DNA from: Spirochaetia bacterium
GTDB lineage: Bacteria > Spirochaetota > Spirochaetia > PWKH01
Assembly: GCA_007128345.1 (NCBI GenBank)
Contig: SKXS01000082.1
Span: forward strand, 1-6,678
Direction: 5' to 3'
Length of the DNA: 6,678 nt
This document shows positions 1 through 5,786 of this stretch, one piece after another (the stretch's first letter is position 1; each line of letters opens with the position of its first letter). A program made the translations under genes and the position numbers. A model generated the notes under the pieces. That model was given only the letters and a program-made list of their open reading frames with translations. It was not told the DNA's origin and ran no database searches.

Positions 1-90
1 ACTCTAATGCAACCATCTGGCATTCTGGAATCAAAGATTTTGTCATGATGAGTGTTCAAGACCAGTTATGCTCATTGGAAAAACCGTATC

Positions 91-119
91 TTGAAAAAAC
101 TACTGTATTATTTTATAGA
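91..119 (+). promoter_or_regulatory. Possible sigma-70-type promoter for the IclR-type regulator
   Basis: TTGAAA at 91-96 is followed after 17 bases by TATAGA at 114-119, giving four of six matches to each of TTGACA and TATAAT. Transcription would begin near 126, so the 25-bp palindrome at 140-164 would lie just downstream of the start, a usual place for a repressor roadblock. The region is very AT-rich, so chance matches are likely. Confidence 0.3.
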
Positions 120-139
120 TTATACTAGTAGATTGTATA

Positions 140-164
140 TTATGATGCTATTATAGCATCATAA
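140..164. promoter_or_regulatory. 25-bp palindrome, probable operator
   Basis: The arms TTATGATGCTAT and ATAGCATCATAA are perfect 12-bp inverted copies around a single central base at 152. The site lies 46 bases upstream of the IclR-type gene. IclR proteins bind as dimers to palindromes near their own promoters, so autoregulation is the likeliest role. A terminator is less likely: the arms are AT-rich and no clean T run follows. The centre also contains TATAAT on the minus strand (155 to 150). Confidence 0.6.
150..158 (-). promoter_or_regulatory. Extended -10 element on the minus strand inside the palindrome
   Basis: Read on the minus strand, positions 158 to 150 give TGCTATAAT, an exact match to the extended -10 form TGnTATAAT. 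A perfect TTGACA occurs at 173 to 168, but only 12 bases away, too close to act as its -35. If active, it would drive leftward transcription towards a gene beyond the window, under the same palindrome. The match may simply be a by-product of the palindrome. Confidence 0.3.
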
Positions 165-210
165 CTTTGTCAAGGTTTTCTTCCGATTATTTGATAAAGA
201 AAGAGAATGT

Positions 211-840
211 ATGGCACCCGCACAACCTAATTTGAGTATATTAAGAGGATTCATCATCTTAGAAGAAGTTATCACTTCAACCAGACCGTTAGGCAGCAGA
301 GAAATTTCTCGTACTCTTGGATACGAGCACAGTCATGTCAATCGTATTCTCGGTACACTCTGCGAAACTGGAATGTTACGTCAGAACAATGAGAGAAAAT
401 ATTTACCAGGGCCCCGCATTCATTTCTTAGCCACTCTGAGCTTAAATGCATCAGGATTGATACAAGCATCTCTGCCGATCCTCGAACCGTTTCATGTCAT
501 GGGTGCTGTTGTAGCGGTGGGCACTGTATGGCGAGAGAATGTGATTTACTTGCTTCATGCATTGCCTACTATGGACTTGGCATCAAGTGCCGGTGTACAC
601 GAGCAATATCCAAAAAATAAATCTATCATTGGTAAAGTTCTCACTCCAGAGGCTCCCAACTGTGCCTATGAAGATCGTCAGAAAACCAATACTCGAGCAT
701 GGGGTGCCAGAATAGGATCGTATGAATTTGCTATAGCCATTGTGTTACCTCTGGATCACCCTAAAGCTAATCCGCCAAAGGAAATGCTTTGTATGACAGA
801 ACAAGCTGCAGAGCAAATAAATAACCGTATCTTTTGCTAA
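211..840 (+). CDS. IclR-family transcriptional regulator with a short effector domain
   Basis: A probable DNA-binding regulator of 209 residues. Residues 7-70 fit the IclR winged helix-turn-helix: a leader helix at 8-22, then GSREISRTLGYEHSHVNRIL (28-47) as the helix-turn-helix, and a wing ending at KYLPGPRI. Residues 80-209 resemble the IclR ligand-binding domain, including the WRENVIYLLHA strand region, a Gly-Lys near 141-142, the AIAIVLPL strand (174-181) and a final helix at 195-207. IclR proteins are usually near 250 residues; the missing roughly 40 fall between about 145 and 170, within the effector domain, while both ends look complete. The ATG at 211 is preceded only by a weak purine-rich site (AAAGAAAGAG). 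The gene is AT-richer than those to its right. Its target is unknown; the palindrome upstream suggests autoregulation. It may serve a gene left of the window rather than the sugar operon. Confidence 0.8.
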   Translation: MAPAQPNLSILRGFIILEEVITSTRPLGSREISRTLGYEHSHVNRILGTLCETGMLRQNNERKYLPGPRIHFLATLSLNASGLIQASLPILEPFHVMGAVVAVGTVWRENVIYLLHALPTMDLASSAGVHEQYPKNKSIIGKVLTPEAPNCAYEDRQKTNTRAWGARIGSYEFAIAIVLPLDHPKANPPKEMLCMTEQAAEQINNRIFC

Positions 841-1169
841 TCTGCTCATGCAATGCAATAACTCACCAGCTCCCAATACTATCAGATGATTGAGATCAGG
901 GCACATCTATTGAGGTTTGCATATGTGTTTAAGGTATTGCACGTACGGCATGTCATGTACTTCTTAATTCTGCTCCAGGCTTAAGAGTCCTGATTATCGA
1001 AAACCATTACGGTGATCTGAAATAGTTTAAAGACATTGAAGACTCTCATCTAAACAGTTCCACTTACTGGAAGCCGCACCGTGCAAGAGTTTATAGAGCA
1101 CATATCATATAAACGCAGCAAAAACGGCAAACCGTTACAATCACATCATTATGTGCTGCTTGTATAAAA
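841..1169. other. Gene-poor spacer between two convergent genes
   Basis: No convincing coding region lies between the stop codons of the IclR-type gene and the ROK gene. The longest suggestive stretch is a plus-strand frame, 936-1112, interrupted by one TAG at 1023. It has no start site or recognisable domain. The only structured element is the small hairpin at 1120-1136. Base composition is intermediate between the AT-rich left end and the GC-richer block on the right. Confidence 0.6.
1120..1136 (-). terminator. Weak intrinsic terminator candidate for the ROK gene
   Basis: On the minus strand, 34 bases after the ROK stop codon, AACGG and CCGTT form a 5-bp stem around a TTTG loop, and the T run continues to give five T in a row. 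A wider pair, TGCTGC/GCAGCA (1154-1159 and 1115-1120), nests around it. Position and polarity suit termination, but the stem is short and the T tract is brief. Confidence 0.35.
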
Positions 1170-2351
1170 CTAGACTTCCTGCATGAAGTAGGATGCAAAA
1201 ATGAGGTCGGCTGCTCCCCTGCATGCCTCCAGGGGATCATAGACTCCAGGGAGCACCAGCAGTCCCTGCTCCTTGTGAAGAAAGGCATCATTCTTGAGCA
1301 GGTCGTAGACGGTCTTCGCATAGCTTTCGGCTATGTGCTTATACCGGGTAATAATCAGCATAGTGTCCGGAGCAAAGAGCCGGTAGAGATCCCTTGCTCC
1401 GAGGGCGAGATATCTGCCCCTCTCTTCGATAAACGCAGCGGCCTTCGGATCCTGCCGTCCAACGAGCTCATCAAGTTCCTCAAGACTGGCCGTTTTCAGC
1501 TCGGAAGCGGCATCCTCAAGGAGGGCTACTTCGGAGAGGTAGGATTCTATGCACCCCTGCGCACCGCACCCGCAGGGCCGGCCGTTTCGGTCCGGAGAGA
1601 TATGTCCCAGCTCAACCGCAGTTCGCTCCTGGGGAGTCATGAGCTTGCCGTGGTAGATGTAGCCTCCACCAACCCCTGTCCTGATGAGAAAGGTCAGCAG
1701 CGACTGGGATTCACCTGCCAGTCCCCTCCTGTACGCGTTCAGGGCAACTACGCTGGCATTGTTGTTCACTTGCACAGGAAGAGAGAACTCCTCTTCTAGC
1801 ATGCTTCCCATGGGATAGTTCTCCAGGTTCCTGACACGTGCATAGAAGATGATTTCCCCGTTAGATACCTTGACCCGTCCTGGAGCCCCGACCCCAATAC
1901 CGAGGACCTGCTTCCGGTCCAGGCCCAGCGTACTAAGCGCTTCCCTGATAAGGGTACATACCATAGCAAACAGTTCATCAGCGTCACGGAATCCCGCATC
2001 GGAGACATTCTTGGAGTAGACCGGCTGTTTTGCAAAGTCCACCACAACTATGGAGATCTCCTTCGAGTACATTTCTATGCCGATGACGTAGTGGGCTTGG
2101 GGATTCACCTGGTAGTACACGGGCCTCCTGCCCTTCCGCTCACTGCCGCCTTCGGTGAAGTCCGCAAGCATGATAAGCCCCTGTTCCTCAAGGTAGGTGA
2201 AAATGCGCAGGACCGTCGGTGCCTTCAGGCCGGTAAGCTTCACAATGCGGGACTGGGATATCTGGCTGCTCTGCTGAATTGCATGGAGAATGATCTTCTC
2301 ATTCTTCATGCGTACATCTTCACTTCTTAAAGGATTTCCATGGACCGTCAT
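1170..2351 (-). CDS. ROK-family transcriptional repressor (NagC/XylR type)
   Basis: A sugar-responsive repressor of 393 residues from the chosen start. The N-terminal winged helix-turn-helix (about residues 15-60) contains SQSRIVKLTGLKAPTVLRIF, followed by a GRRP wing. The rest is a ROK sugar-binding domain with TGVGGG near 225-230 and the ROK zinc site: ELGH near 247-250, then Cys-x-Cys-x4-Cys at about 260-267 followed by IESYLS. It is not a kinase: the N-terminal phosphate loop (normally DIGGTK) reads EMYSK, and the catalytic Asp of the usual ENDAN motif is Asn in NNNAS (about 196-200). The start at 2351 is preferred over the ATG at 2381 because AGGAG lies 7 bases upstream of it. The gene is divergent from the transketolase operon, so it is the likely regulator of that operon, with an operator candidate at 2438-2482. 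The inducer cannot be read from sequence. Confidence 0.9.
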   Translation of the reverse strand: MTVHGNPLRSEDVRMKNEKIILHAIQQSSQISQSRIVKLTGLKAPTVLRIFTYLEEQGLIMLADFTEGGSERKGRRPVYYQVNPQAHYVIGIEMYSKEISIVVVDFAKQPVYSKNVSDAGFRDADELFAMVCTLIREALSTLGLDRKQVLGIGVGAPGRVKVSNGEIIFYARVRNLENYPMGSMLEEEFSLPVQVNNNASVVALNAYRRGLAGESQSLLTFLIRTGVGGGYIYHGKLMTPQERTAVELGHISPDRNGRPCGCGAQGCIESYLSEVALLEDAASELKTASLEELDELVGRQDPKAAAFIEERGRYLALGARDLYRLFAPDTMLIITRYKHIAESYAKTVYDLLKNDAFLHKEQGLLVLPGVYDPLEACRGAADLIFASYFMQEV

Positions 2352-2358
2352 GCATTTA

Positions 2359-2363
2359 CTCCT
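2359..2363 (-). promoter_or_regulatory. Ribosome binding site that fixes the ROK start
   Basis: The minus strand reads AGGAG here, with a 7-base spacer to the ATG at 2351. The upstream in-frame ATG at 2381 has no such site, and choosing it would bury this one inside the coding sequence, adding ten residues of unlikely composition. Confidence 0.75.
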
Positions 2364-2437
2364 CTGCTCTGGACCTTCCATACTACACTATATACTTCCA
2401 CAATAAAATAGCGATTCACCGACTGACACATACCACT

Positions 2438-2482
2438 TTACAATATGAAAGCCATATGTTATTATTTGCTTTCTTATTGTAA
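2438..2482. promoter_or_regulatory. Long inverted repeat, probable operator of the ROK repressor
   Basis: The left arm TTACAATATGAAAGC (2438-2452) and right arm GCTTTCTTATTGTAA (2468-2482) are inverted copies matching at 14 of 15 positions. The spacer is 15 bases, so arm centres are 30 bp apart, about three helical turns, which places both arms on the same DNA face. It lies in the divergent region between the ROK gene and the transketolase operon, and the right arm overlaps the proposed -35. Each arm is not itself a clear palindrome. A dimer or tetramer of the ROK protein is the most likely ligand. Confidence 0.65.
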
Positions 2483-2495
2483 GTAAGTATATCAT
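2466..2495 (+). promoter_or_regulatory. Likely promoter of the transketolase-isomerase operon
   Basis: TATCAT at 2490-2495 matches five of six bases of the -10 consensus. A weak -35, TTGCTT (2466-2471), lies 18 bases upstream. The -35 sits in the right arm of the inverted repeat, so a bound repressor would block RNA polymerase. The predicted start near 2502 leaves a leader of about 37 bases before the first gene, containing only a 4-bp GCGG/CCGC stem. Confidence 0.45.
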
Positions 2496-2538
2496 AAGCG
2501 GCAAGCGTCCGCAATAAAAACCGTACCAGGAGCAGCCC

Positions 2539-3375
2539 ATGGATAAACAGCTGGAGGCGGCTTTGGCCGCTCAAGCCTTGGAGGCAAGAAAGAAGACCAT
2601 CGCTTCCATTGGAGAACTCGGTGTAGGCCACGTCGGCGGAGCACTGTCAGTTATTGAGGTGCTCACCTACTTGTATTTCCACGAAATGCGTGTGGACCCT
2701 GCACAGCCCAGATGGGAAGACCGTGACCGGCTGGTCCTCTCAAAGGGACACGCGGGTCCCGCCCTCTACAGCATTCTGGCCATGAAGGGATTCTTTCCCG
2801 AAGAGATGCTGTATACCCTCAACCAGGGAGGAACCTCGCTTCCCAGCCACTGCGACCGCAACCTCACTACCGGCATCGACATGACCACAGGATCGCTTGG
2901 GCAGGGCCTTTCAGCTGCAGTAGGCATTGCACTGGCCTGCCGGATGGACGGAAGGAGTAATTGGACCTATGCGATCATCGGCGACGGCGAAAGCCAGGAG
3001 GGACAGATCTGGGAAGCAGCCATGAGTGCTGCCCACTTCCGGGTCTCACAGCTCATTGCCTTTACCGATTACAACAAGATGCAGATTGACGGGATGACAC
3101 AAGAGATCATGAACATCGACAACCTGGAGGCAAAGTGGCTCTCCTTCGGCTGGCATGTCCAGAGAATTGACGGCCATTCATTCCCCCATATTGCTGCTTC
3201 AGTGGGAAAGGCCAAGGAGCATTCATGCAGGCCTTCGATGATCATCCTGGATACCGTCAAGGGGAAGGGGTGCTGTTATGCTGAGAACAAGGTGAGCAGC
3301 CACAACATGCCCCTGAGCAGGGAAGAGGCTCAAGAGGCAATCAGGCAGCTGGAAGGAGGCACGCATCATGGCTAA
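2539..3375 (+). CDS. Transketolase, N-terminal (ThDP pyrophosphate-binding) subunit
   Basis: The first half of a split transketolase (278 residues), which moves a two-carbon ketol unit between sugars using thiamine diphosphate. The ThDP/Mg motif runs from GDGESQEG (148-155) to DYNK (177-180), with the 30-residue Asp-Asn spacing (D149, N179) of canonical transketolases. Active-site histidines are present: H31 in GHVGGALS, H71 in SKGHAGPALY, H104 in LPSHCD and H255 in KVSSHNMPLS. By recalled alignment these correspond to yeast H30, H69, H103 and H263. TGSLGQGLS (117-125) is the usual cofactor loop. The length is normal for this half; the pyrimidine-binding and C-terminal domains are on the next gene. 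AGGAG lies 6 bases before the ATG. It is the first gene of the operon and must pair with the product of 3368-4303 to be active. Confidence 0.93.
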   Translation: MDKQLEAALAAQALEARKKTIASIGELGVGHVGGALSVIEVLTYLYFHEMRVDPAQPRWEDRDRLVLSKGHAGPALYSILAMKGFFPEEMLYTLNQGGTSLPSHCDRNLTTGIDMTTGSLGQGLSAAVGIALACRMDGRSNWTYAIIGDGESQEGQIWEAAMSAAHFRVSQLIAFTDYNKMQIDGMTQEIMNIDNLEAKWLSFGWHVQRIDGHSFPHIAASVGKAKEHSCRPSMIILDTVKGKGCCYAENKVSSHNMPLSREEAQEAIRQLEGGTHHG

Positions 3376-4303
3376 GGATATGCGGGACATCTATACGGAC
3401 ACGCTCCTGGATTTGGCAAAAACCAATCCGTCTATCTGCGTGATTGAAGCAGATTTGATGAATGCCACGGGCACAAGGGCATTCAAGGAAGCCTACCCTG
3501 ACCGGTTCTTCGATGTGGGAGTGGCGGAGGCCAATATGGTAGGTATCGCTTCAGGACTTTCAGCTGAAGGAAAGATCCCCTTTGCGGCAACCTTCGGCAC
3601 CTTCGCCTCACGGCGGGTGTACGATCAGTTCTTCCTCTCGGCAAACTATGCCAGACTTAACGTAAAGCTGGTGGGAACCGATCCCGGGATCACCGCTGTG
3701 TATAACGGCGGCACTCACATGCCGTTTGAAGACATCGGCATGATGCGCCTGATCCCTGACCTGGTGATCATCGAGCCCTGCGACCTTGTCTCACTGGAGA
3801 AGCTGGTACGCCAGGCGGCTGATCATTACGGATGCGTCTACATCAGGCTGCACAGGAAAGGATCTCACACCCTTTATGACGCAGATGAGTCTATTGAACT
3901 GGGTAAAGCGAAGGTGCTTCGCGACGGCAGCGACGTGACCCTCATCGCCAGCGGCTTTGTCCTGGTCCCTGAAGCCCTGAAGGCAGCTGAGCTCTTGGAA
4001 GCCCAGGGAGTGTCAACTGCGGTCATCGACATGCATACGATCAAACCGCTTGACGAGGAACTGGTTGCTGCGTACGCTCAGAAGACCGGTGCGATCGTCA
4101 CCTGCGAGAACCACCAGGTGTTCGGCGGGCTTGGGTCCGCAGTGGCTGACTCACTGACAGGAGGCAGGCCGGTTCCCATGGAACGCGTCGGCAGTTGGAA
4201 TAAGTTTGGTCAGGTAGGTAATCTGGAGTATCTCCAGGAAGCCTACGGCATGACTGCCCGGGAAATATCTGCCAGGGCATTGAAGGTTATTGAGCGGAAG
4301 TAA
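3368..4303 (+). CDS. Transketolase, C-terminal (pyrimidine-binding) subunit
   Basis: The second half of the split transketolase (311 residues): a pyrimidine-binding domain (about 1-165) and a C-terminal transketolase domain (about 180-305). E54 in FDVGVAEANMVGIASG is the catalytic Glu that activates ThDP. GGTHMPFEDIGMMR (114-127) keeps the substrate-site His (H117), and ENHQVFGGLGSAVA (247-260) is the C-domain signature. The substrate site is unusual. By alignment from memory with yeast transketolase, H469 (phosphate contact) is D105, D477 (hydroxyl contact) is N113, and S386 (phosphate contact) is A33, while R528 seems kept as R163 in YIRLHRKG. Many split transketolases read GTHAG where this reads GTDPG. 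AGGAGG sits 8 bases before the ATG, inside the 3' end of the previous gene, and the coding regions overlap by 8 bases, which implies translational coupling and equal subunit amounts. The acceptor and donor may not be the usual sugar phosphates. Confidence 0.93.
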   Translation: MAKDMRDIYTDTLLDLAKTNPSICVIEADLMNATGTRAFKEAYPDRFFDVGVAEANMVGIASGLSAEGKIPFAATFGTFASRRVYDQFFLSANYARLNVKLVGTDPGITAVYNGGTHMPFEDIGMMRLIPDLVIIEPCDLVSLEKLVRQAADHYGCVYIRLHRKGSHTLYDADESIELGKAKVLRDGSDVTLIASGFVLVPEALKAAELLEAQGVSTAVIDMHTIKPLDEELVAAYAQKTGAIVTCENHQVFGGLGSAVADSLTGGRPVPMERVGSWNKFGQVGNLEYLQEAYGMTAREISARALKVIERK

Positions 4304-4304
4304 G

Positions 4305-4309
4305 AGGAG
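4305..4309 (+). promoter_or_regulatory. Ribosome binding site that fixes the isomerase start
   Basis: AGGAG directly follows the transketolase stop codon and is 7 bases before the ATG at 4317. This start gives MRIAVASDL, the typical first strand of the RpiB/LacAB fold. The upstream in-frame TTG at 4290 would add nine non-conserved residues. Confidence 0.75.
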
Positions 4310-4316
4310 CAAAGAT

Positions 4317-4790
4317 ATGAGAATAGCAGTAGCAAGCGACCTGTCAGGGTTTCCCCTCAAGCAGGCAATCATCGAGTATCTCTCAGGCAGGCAGGATATT
4401 GAAGTGACCGATTTCGGCATTGAAGATGAGGACCACCCGAAGCCGTATATCGAACAGGCCCCCAAAGTAGCCAGTGCCGTTCAGACGGGAACAGTTGACA
4501 AAGGAATCCTCATCTGCGGCACCGGACAGGGCATGGCTATTGCGGCAAACAAGCACAAGGGCATCTACGCATGTGTGGCAACTGACATTTTTTCCGGTGA
4601 GCGAGCGTCTATCATCAACAACGCCAACATCCTGACATTGGGCGGATGGATCACCGCTCCCTTCCATGGGGTCCAGATTGTGGAGGCGTGGCTGAGCGTC
4701 GGGTTCACTGAGAAGATGGAATTTAAGAAGGAATTTCTCACCAGGAACTACCAGCTTGTTCAGGAAATGGAAGAGAAACACTTCAAGTAG
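4317..4790 (+). CDS. RpiB/LacA/LacB-family sugar isomerase with an atypical active site
   Basis: An aldose-ketose isomerase fold of 157 residues, close to the 149 of E. coli RpiB. Family hallmarks are D8 in ASDLSGFPLK, the catalytic Cys (C67) in GILICGTGQGMAIAANK (63-79), and the NNANILTLGGW segment (101-111). Several residues needed by ribose-5-phosphate isomerase B are changed (alignment from memory with E. coli RpiB): H10 is L9, the ring-opening H99 is I100, and the GGRHxxR phosphate motif near the C terminus is not recognisable (KMEFKKEF at 133-140; R143 may substitute for one Arg). Enediol chemistry at C67 is probably kept, but the substrate is probably not plain ribose 5-phosphate. The gene follows the transketolase by 13 bases, as the last gene of the operon. 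Candidates include a C4 or C5 sugar isomerase feeding the transketolase, such as an SqwI-like 4-sulfo-erythrose isomerase. Family assignment is firm; substrate is open. Confidence 0.88.
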   Translation: MRIAVASDLSGFPLKQAIIEYLSGRQDIEVTDFGIEDEDHPKPYIEQAPKVASAVQTGTVDKGILICGTGQGMAIAANKHKGIYACVATDIFSGERASIINNANILTLGGWITAPFHGVQIVEAWLSVGFTEKMEFKKEFLTRNYQLVQEMEEKHFK

Positions 4791-4817
4791 ATCTGCCGAC
4801 TGAAACCGGATGCTGAT

Positions 4818-5786
4818 TCAGCTGCCTTCCCGTTTTCTTGTACGCACGCAGGTTCCATCAGGAAGAGTAATAATCCTGACAGGACGCACCTGGACCATAA
4901 TTACCCCCGCCAGCACAATCAGAGATCCCGCAAGCTGTATGCTGTTAAGCAGTTCACCCAGGATAAGCGCACTGAAGAGCAATACAAAAAGCGTAGGCAG
5001 ATTTCCATATACGGAAGCCTGGGTGCTGCCGATGTGTTTGATGGCAATATTCCACAGTACATTTGCAAATATCAGCGGCAGGAGCCCTGAGAAGGCCGTG
5101 GTCCACCAGGCAGTAGGGGTAAGTGATGTCACATCAATGGTACGTACATAGGGAAAATACCAGATGATGTAGATCACTGTGGAAACGGCCATAGCCGCCC
5201 CGGTTATCTGGAGGGGAGAGTACTTCCTCATGTAGGGACGGAGGAAGGTGGAGTAGATTGCAAAGCCCAGTTCGGCAAAGATGAATAAGACCACACCAAG
5301 GACGGTGGTTTCTCCTGCGATAGTTCCCTGATTGGACGAAAGGGTGATCACCGTCAGCCCGGCAATGGTTAGCAGGACACCTGCCACAGCCAGGAGCCTC
5401 GGCCGCTCGAGTCTGAATATAAGCGAAAGTATAACCACATGCACCGGCATAGTCGCGAGAAGGATTCCCCCGACAGGGGCTGAAGTATAGTTCACCGCTA
5501 AGGGAAAGAGCACTTGAAACATGCCCATTCCCAAAGCACCGATACCAAGAATCTTCAGAAGGTCCTGCTTTTCAAATTTCCTGCCCCCAGGAAGCCGGCA
5601 GGTAAGGTATATCATGAAGGGAAAGGCAATGATCATACGTACCGCGCCGAACTGCTGAGGGGAGAGATGATCAAATCCCAGCTTCATAACGATGTTGTTG
5701 GACCCCCAGAAGGCTGCAACGACCACCAAGATAAGATGAAACTTCAGGTCGCTCAAGCGTTCGCGGCCGCTAGTGGATTGATGCAT
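4818..5786 (-). CDS. EamA/DMT-superfamily permease
   Basis: An integral membrane permease of 322 residues with about ten hydrophobic segments, near 15-35, 44-64, 77-97, 101-121, 130-150, 160-180, 192-212, 225-245, 257-277 and 284-301. They form two EamA repeats (about 18-148 and 163-298). Each repeat carries family signatures: AFWGSNNIVMKLGFDHLSP at the first segment and QLAGSLIVLAGVIMVQ at the last. The family exports or imports small metabolites (amino acids, nucleotides, organic acids), and substrate cannot be told from sequence. The tail after 301 is basic (VRTRKRE) and likely cytoplasmic. The ATG at 5786 has AGGAGG 6 bases upstream, inside the end of the MATE gene; the two reading frames overlap by 17 bases, so they are probably co-transcribed and coupled. 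Its stop is only 27 bases from that of the isomerase, converging. Confidence 0.9.
   Translation of the reverse strand: MHQSTSGRERLSDLKFHLILVVVAAFWGSNNIVMKLGFDHLSPQQFGAVRMIIAFPFMIYLTCRLPGGRKFEKQDLLKILGIGALGMGMFQVLFPLAVNYTSAPVGGILLATMPVHVVILSLIFRLERPRLLAVAGVLLTIAGLTVITLSSNQGTIAGETTVLGVVLFIFAELGFAIYSTFLRPYMRKYSPLQITGAAMAVSTVIYIIWYFPYVRTIDVTSLTPTAWWTTAFSGLLPLIFANVLWNIAIKHIGSTQASVYGNLPTLFVLLFSALILGELLNSIQLAGSLIVLAGVIMVQVRPVRIITLPDGTCVRTRKREGS

Noticed and set aside
936..1112. A plus-strand frame with one internal stop, reading GLRVLIIENHYGDLK before it, reminiscent of a nucleotide-binding strand
   Set aside because: Only 59 codons, no start or ribosome binding site, no full Rossmann motif, and the resemblance is too short to call a pseudogene.
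1097..1157. 8-bp inverted repeat AGCACATA/TATGTGCT with 45 bases between the arms
   Set aside because: Too widely spaced and short to be a confident operator or terminator; chance occurrence is likely.
1275..1799. Long open frame on the plus strand opposite the ROK gene
   Set aside because: It is antisense to a clearly recognisable ROK protein, and its translation resembles no family.
2351..2381. Upstream in-frame ATG at 2381 as the ROK start
   Set aside because: It lacks a ribosome binding site, while the ATG at 2351 has AGGAG 7 bases upstream.
4290..4316. Upstream TTG start at 4290 for the isomerase
   Set aside because: It lies inside the transketolase gene, adds non-conserved residues, and the ATG at 4317 has an ideal AGGAG site.
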